A stretch of DNA of 18,920 nt from an uncultured Bacteroidota bacterium (GTDB taxonomy: Bacteria > Bacteroidota > Bacteroidia > Bacteroidales > UBA12481): positions 1 to 18,920 of the forward strand of contig CAILAQ010000450.1 of NCBI GenBank assembly GCA_903832165.1, written 5' to 3'. Positions 15,769 through 18,920 of the stretch are shown here, piece by piece. How positions within the stretch are numbered: the stretch's first letter is position 1; the number at the start of each line of letters is the position of its first letter. Below the pieces are notes generated by a model. That model saw nothing but the letters and a program-made list of their open reading frames with translations, had not been told where the DNA came from and did not search any database. A program made the translations under genes and the position numbers.

Positions 15769-16647
15769 ATGAAAAACAGACGCGACTTTTTAAAGCAAAC
15801 CTCCCTGATTATTGCAGGTGGCCTGATAGCTCCAAAGGTTTTAAGTTCAGAGATGATGCTGCCGTCAGCCGGTAAAAATATCGGACTGCAGCTTTATTCC
15901 CTGAGAGACATGATCAGCAAATCGGGAATTCAGGCAGTGCTCGAAGCGGTTGCCAAAATAGGATACAGGAACCTGGAGGCCGCTGGGTACGGCGACGGCA
16001 AGCTTTACGGGCTGGAACCGGCAGATTTCAAGAAAAGAGTCGACGATCTGGGAATGAAATTCACCAGTTCGCATGTCGGCCACAACTACTCCAAAGCAAC
16101 CGAAGCCGAAGTGATGGCCTGGTGGGATAAAACTATCGAGGCCCATCATACCGCCGGCGCAAAATATATGGTGCAGGCATCGATGCCGGTAAATGAAAAA
16201 AGCAAGATTGAGGATCTGCAGTTGTACTGCGATTATTTCAGTATGGTAGGCGAGAGATCATCCAAGGCAGGCATCGGTTTCGGATATCACAACCACACCG
16301 GCGAGTTTAAGAAAATCGGGGAAAATGTTATTCTGGATTATATGCTGGCTCACGTCAACAAAAAGGATGTTTTCTTTGAACTTGATGTATACTGGTGCCA
16401 TGAAGGCGGTGCAAACCCGGTTGAATATCTGAAGAAATATGCCGGTCAGTTCAGGCTGACACACATCAAGGACGAAAAAGAAATCGGCGCCAGCGGAAAA
16501 ATGGATTTCAAATCGATATTCGAACAAATGAAAGCCGACGGCATAAAAGACTGGTATGTGGAAATCGAGGAATACACCAATGGTGATGCGGTAGCGAGCG
16601 CACAGCAGAGCTTCGATTACCTGAATAAGGCCGCGTACGTAAAATAG
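15769..16647 (+). CDS. Exported sugar phosphate isomerase/epimerase family TIM barrel (AP-endonuclease 2-like fold)
   Basis: I chose the ATG at 15769, giving MKNRRDFLKQTSLIIAGGLI: a twin-arginine (Tat) type signal with NRRDFLK followed by a hydrophobic stretch. A TTG three codons earlier is in frame but less likely. The 292-residue protein is a xylose-isomerase-like TIM barrel: GLQLYSLRD, a metal-ligand-type Glu in RNLEAAGYGDG (near 70), HNHTGEF (from 174), FELDVYWC (from 203), THIKDEKEIG (His near 232) and WYVEIEEY (near 262). The Glu, Asp, His and Glu set is what the family uses to hold a divalent metal for isomerisation or epimerisation of sugars. Tat export means it folds before crossing to the periplasm. 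Substrate not identifiable. It probably starts a transcript after the gene-poor region; the toxin-antitoxin pair follows 22 bp downstream. Confidence 0.9.
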   Translation: MKNRRDFLKQTSLIIAGGLIAPKVLSSEMMLPSAGKNIGLQLYSLRDMISKSGIQAVLEAVAKIGYRNLEAAGYGDGKLYGLEPADFKKRVDDLGMKFTSSHVGHNYSKATEAEVMAWWDKTIEAHHTAGAKYMVQASMPVNEKSKIEDLQLYCDYFSMVGERSSKAGIGFGYHNHTGEFKKIGENVILDYMLAHVNKKDVFFELDVYWCHEGGANPVEYLKKYAGQFRLTHIKDEKEIGASGKMDFKSIFEQMKADGIKDWYVEIEEYTNGDAVASAQQSFDYLNKAAYVK

Positions 16648-16669
16648 CCTGGCAAATGCGAAAGTGATA

Positions 16670-17008
16670 ATGAGTAATGATGAAATACATAATAATCTAA
16701 TCAGAAAACTTCAAGAGGAGCATGCTTTCTGGTCTTATGAAGAGACTGGAATTAACAACATTTCAGATGATTCTCTCATTGCCAAGGTACTGTTGCATCT
16801 GGATATTGATGATGTAATACTCCTTTTTAAGATTTATCCAGGAAACAAAATTCAAAGGGTTTGGAAAGAGCAGATGCTTGCCCAGGAACCTTTATATCAT
16901 GGACTGAACAGGCTTTACGCTTTCTTGCTTTTCAATATCAAGCACCCCGACAGATATATAAGGGACTTTAAGAACAAGCGATATAAATCAGTAATATGCA
17001 AGGCCTGA
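16670..17008 (+). CDS. DUF6922 protein, putative antitoxin partner of the AbiEii-type toxin
   Basis: The 112-residue start at ATG 16670 was preferred over the GTG at 16664, because ATG is the usual start and nothing is lost. The sequence (FWSYEETGINNISDDSLIAKVLLHLDIDD with HPDRYIRDF near the end) matches the DUF6922 pattern found upstream of nucleotidyltransferase toxins in Bacteroidota. It is mostly helical, without signal or membrane segments. Its end overlaps the toxin start by 13 bp (16996-17008), a typical coupled toxin-antitoxin layout. By family context it should neutralise the downstream toxin; whether it binds DNA is not visible. Confidence 0.8.
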   Translation: MSNDEIHNNLIRKLQEEHAFWSYEETGINNISDDSLIAKVLLHLDIDDVILLFKIYPGNKIQRVWKEQMLAQEPLYHGLNRLYAFLLFNIKHPDRYIRDFKNKRYKSVICKA

Positions 17009-17679
17009 CTGAGCAAACCAATAAAATATTTGAGGCAGTATCATTACTCGACTCTATCAACGGGTATACCCTTATTGGAGGTTCCGCTTTATCTTTGCAG
17101 ATAGGTAAGAGGCTGAGTGAGGATCTGGATTTTTGCAAGTGGTCCACAAATCTGAAGACCGACCGGCCAACTGTCAACTGGCCACAGATCCAGAAAGAAC
17201 TTGAAACTGTTGGAACTGTTGAGAAGATTGATGTTCTGGGATTTGATCAGGTAAATTTCATCGTTAACGGAGTGAAAATCTCTTTTCTGACCAAGCAAGA
17301 AAAATTAAGTCCCGTTACCGGTATCATTCCTATCCTTAACAATATTAAGGCTGCTGACCTTGATTCCATTGGCGTGATGAAGATAGAAGTCATGTTAAGA
17401 AGAACTGAGTGGCGCGATTATTATGATATTTATTGCCTGCTTATGGAAGGCAAATCAATAAAAGCAATGGTTACCGGAGCAGGTATCTATTCCGATCATC
17501 GATTAAAATCAAGAGACGCATTGAATTTCTTATCCAACAGCCATAATTACAAAAAGGAGAAGAACTTTGAGCTGTTGAACCCAGCGTATGATATTGATGG
17601 TAAGGAAATCGAAGAATTGATTAAAGTCACCATCAAAAGAGAGTATTTCCCTGATAATGCTTACGGCTCGCCGAGATAG
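16996..17679 (+). CDS. AbiEii/AbiGii-type nucleotidyltransferase toxin
   Basis: The 227-residue protein carries the nucleotidyltransferase core: GGSAL (Gly28, Gly29, Ser30) followed by RLSEDLDF (Asp43, Asp45 as likely metal ligands). Downstream are IGVMKIEVMLRR and RDYYDIYCLL near 139-148, the motif seen at the end of the catalytic half. Proteins of this fold transfer nucleotides to target RNA or proteins, and in abortive-infection or type IV toxin systems they stop growth. The 13-bp overlap with the DUF6922 gene indicates translational coupling. The C-terminal part (about 165-227) is charged and not recognised. The pair sits between metabolic genes, as horizontally acquired stability or defence modules often do. 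Complete length for the family; no broken residue seen. Confidence 0.88.
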   Translation: MQGLTEQTNKIFEAVSLLDSINGYTLIGGSALSLQIGKRLSEDLDFCKWSTNLKTDRPTVNWPQIQKELETVGTVEKIDVLGFDQVNFIVNGVKISFLTKQEKLSPVTGIIPILNNIKAADLDSIGVMKIEVMLRRTEWRDYYDIYCLLMEGKSIKAMVTGAGIYSDHRLKSRDALNFLSNSHNYKKEKNFELLNPAYDIDGKEIEELIKVTIKREYFPDNAYGSPR

Positions 17680-17703
17680 GCACCGGTCCTCTGGCAATAA
17701 TGC

Positions 17704-17711
17704 TACCTTTG
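17704..17711 (+). promoter_or_regulatory. Candidate -7 box (TACCTTTG) for the DEAD-box helicase gene
   Basis: TACCTTTG followed by C exactly fits the Bacteroidota consensus TAnnTTTGY. It lies 16 bp before the ATG at 17728, which would give a leader of only about 10 nt. No clear -33 TTTG is found at the expected distance. Confidence 0.5.
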
Positions 17712-17727
17712 CCGAAAATACTTGTGA

Positions 17728-18920
17728 ATGAGCTCATTTGAGAATTTAAATTTATCGAAGCAATTACTGGCCGCTGTTGTTGAGCTGGGATTCGAAAGCC
17801 CAACCCCCATTCAGGCCGAGGCTTATTCCGTTGTTCTTTCAGGCAAAGACCTGGTTGGTATCGCCCAAACCGGTACAGGCAAAACGTTTGCCTACGTTCT
17901 CCCGCTTTTAAGAGATCTTAAGTTTTCGAAAGATATCCCTCCAAAAGTTTTGATTCTGGTTCCTACACGTGAACTCGTGGTTCAGGTTGTTCAGCAAATT
18001 CAAAGTCTGACAAAATACCTTAATGTCAGGGTTCTGGGTGTTTTTGGCGGGGTAAACATTAATACCCAGCGGCAAAATCTGGCCGAAGGCGTCGATATCC
18101 TGGTCGCTACTCCCGGCCGGCTGTATGATCTGGCCGTGAATGGAGCCTTGCTGTTAAGAAACGTGAAAAAGCTGGTCATCGATGAGGTGGATATCATGCT
18201 CGATGAAGGGTTTCGTTTTCAGCTGACCAACATCTTCGACCTGCTGCCGAAATCGAGGCAGAACATTATGTTTTCGGCAACTATGACCGAAGAGATCGAT
18301 GCCCTGATTGATGATTTTTTTATTGCCCCGGTCAGAATCTCAATCGCCGTGAGCGGCACTCCGCTGGAGAATATTTCGCAGTCCGCTTATCCGGTCCTGA
18401 ATTTCAACACTAAAATCAATCTGCTGAAACTCTTTCTGGCCGATAAAGATGAGTATAAAAAGGTGCTGGTTTTTGTCTCCACTAAAAGCCTTGCAGACAG
18501 GCTGTTTACTGCATTGGAAGAGAATCTGGGAACTGAATGCGATGTGATTCATTCGAATAAAACACAGACTTTCCGGCTGAAAACGATCCAGCATTTTGAA
18601 AAGGGGAAAAGCCGGATTTTAATTGCCACCGATCTCATGGCGCGTGGGCTCGACTTTGAGAAAATAACACATGTCATCAATTTTGATGCTCCTTCCTTTC
18701 CCGAAAACTATATGCACCGGATCGGAAGGACCGGCAGGGCAACTCATCCGGGTAAATCGATCCTGTTTTTCACCGAAAAGGAGGAAGCCGCAAAAGAGGC
18801 TATCGAAACATTGATGGATTATAAGATTCCAGTAGTTGAATTTCCGGATGAGGTTGAAATTAACCAGGAACTGATTCCCGAGGAGCGCCCCAAAAGCATG
18901 ATGCCCAACCCGAACCGCAA
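17728..18920 (+). CDS. DEAD-box ATP-dependent RNA helicase (RhlE/CsdA-like), 3' end outside window
   Basis: The ATG at 17728 opens a frame of 397 codons that runs off the window end. All core motifs are in order: Q motif (SFENLNL ... TPIQ), motif I AQTGTGKT (46-53), Ia PTRELV, Ib TPGRL, motif II DEVD (152-155), III SAT, IV VLVFVSTKS, V IATDLMARGLDF and VI HRIGRTGR (330-337). The enzyme would unwind or remodel RNA using ATP, in ribosome assembly, mRNA decay or cold adaptation. Motif II reads DEVD rather than DEAD; the Asp-Glu needed for ATP hydrolysis are kept. The basic C-terminal tail seen in relatives is just beginning (PKSMMPNPNR) at the edge. A strong -7 box sits 16 bp upstream, so it is probably transcribed independently of the toxin-antitoxin pair. 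Confidence 0.95.
   Translation, partial: MSSFENLNLSKQLLAAVVELGFESPTPIQAEAYSVVLSGKDLVGIAQTGTGKTFAYVLPLLRDLKFSKDIPPKVLILVPTRELVVQVVQQIQSLTKYLNVRVLGVFGGVNINTQRQNLAEGVDILVATPGRLYDLAVNGALLLRNVKKLVIDEVDIMLDEGFRFQLTNIFDLLPKSRQNIMFSATMTEEIDALIDDFFIAPVRISIAVSGTPLENISQSAYPVLNFNTKINLLKLFLADKDEYKKVLVFVSTKSLADRLFTALEENLGTECDVIHSNKTQTFRLKTIQHFEKGKSRILIATDLMARGLDFEKITHVINFDAPSFPENYMHRIGRTGRATHPGKSILFFTEKEEAAKEAIETLMDYKIPVVEFPDEVEINQELIPEERPKSMMPNPNR

Overview
This window looks like a chromosomal segment of a Bacteroidota bacterium, probably from the Bacteroidales/Marinilabiliales side. The support is indirect but consistent: many short-signal lipoproteins with Bacteroidota-type lipoboxes, FISUMP (Fibrobacter succinogenes major paralogous) domains, a PKD-repeat lipoprotein, a domain like a T9SS sorting domain, a DUF6922/AbiEii pair, no obvious Shine-Dalgarno sequences, and several matches to the Bacteroidota -7 box TAnnTTTG. 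No tRNA, rRNA, CRISPR array or complete insertion sequence was seen.

Layout. 1-808: the C-terminal end of a hybrid sensor histidine kinase (ATPase core plus receiver). 828-920: two tandem hairpins with the same arms and equal 16-nt loops. They lie directly in front of a P-loop ATPase gene (929-2193) that has lost its Walker A region and its reading frame. 2333-5626: a tight forward operon of three lipoproteins (a DUF4249-like protein, a small cysteine-containing protein, and a PKD x4 plus FISUMP protein). 5684-5732: a second, different array of short palindromes, directly in front of an intact AAA ATPase (5735-6874). 9897-6927 on the minus strand: NIPSNAP protein, URO-D-family protein and a DUF4249-like lipoprotein; the last two each carry a single-base frameshift in a homopolymer run. 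10019-13750: a 1243-residue exported protein with the order FISUMP, two Fn3-like, FISUMP, two Fn3-like, FISUMP. 15223-13757 on the minus strand: a lipoprotein made of two tandem family-3 solute-binding domains, convergent with the previous gene. 15224-15768: a gene-poor stretch. 15769-16647: an exported sugar isomerase/epimerase-like TIM barrel. 16670-17679: a DUF6922 plus AbiEii-type toxin-antitoxin pair. 17728-end: a DEAD-box RNA helicase, cut by the window edge.

How the parts work together. Much of the window codes for the cell envelope: lipoproteins and exported proteins that probably face the periplasm or the cell surface. Intermixed are mobile or defence-like genes (two ATPases with their own upstream palindromes, and the toxin-antitoxin pair). 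The most interesting pattern is that two distinct P-loop ATPase genes 4 kb apart each begin directly behind a cluster of gene-specific inverted repeats. This suggests that such ATPases come with their own cis sites. The second point of interest is the repeated use of FISUMP and DUF4249-like proteins within about 11 kb.
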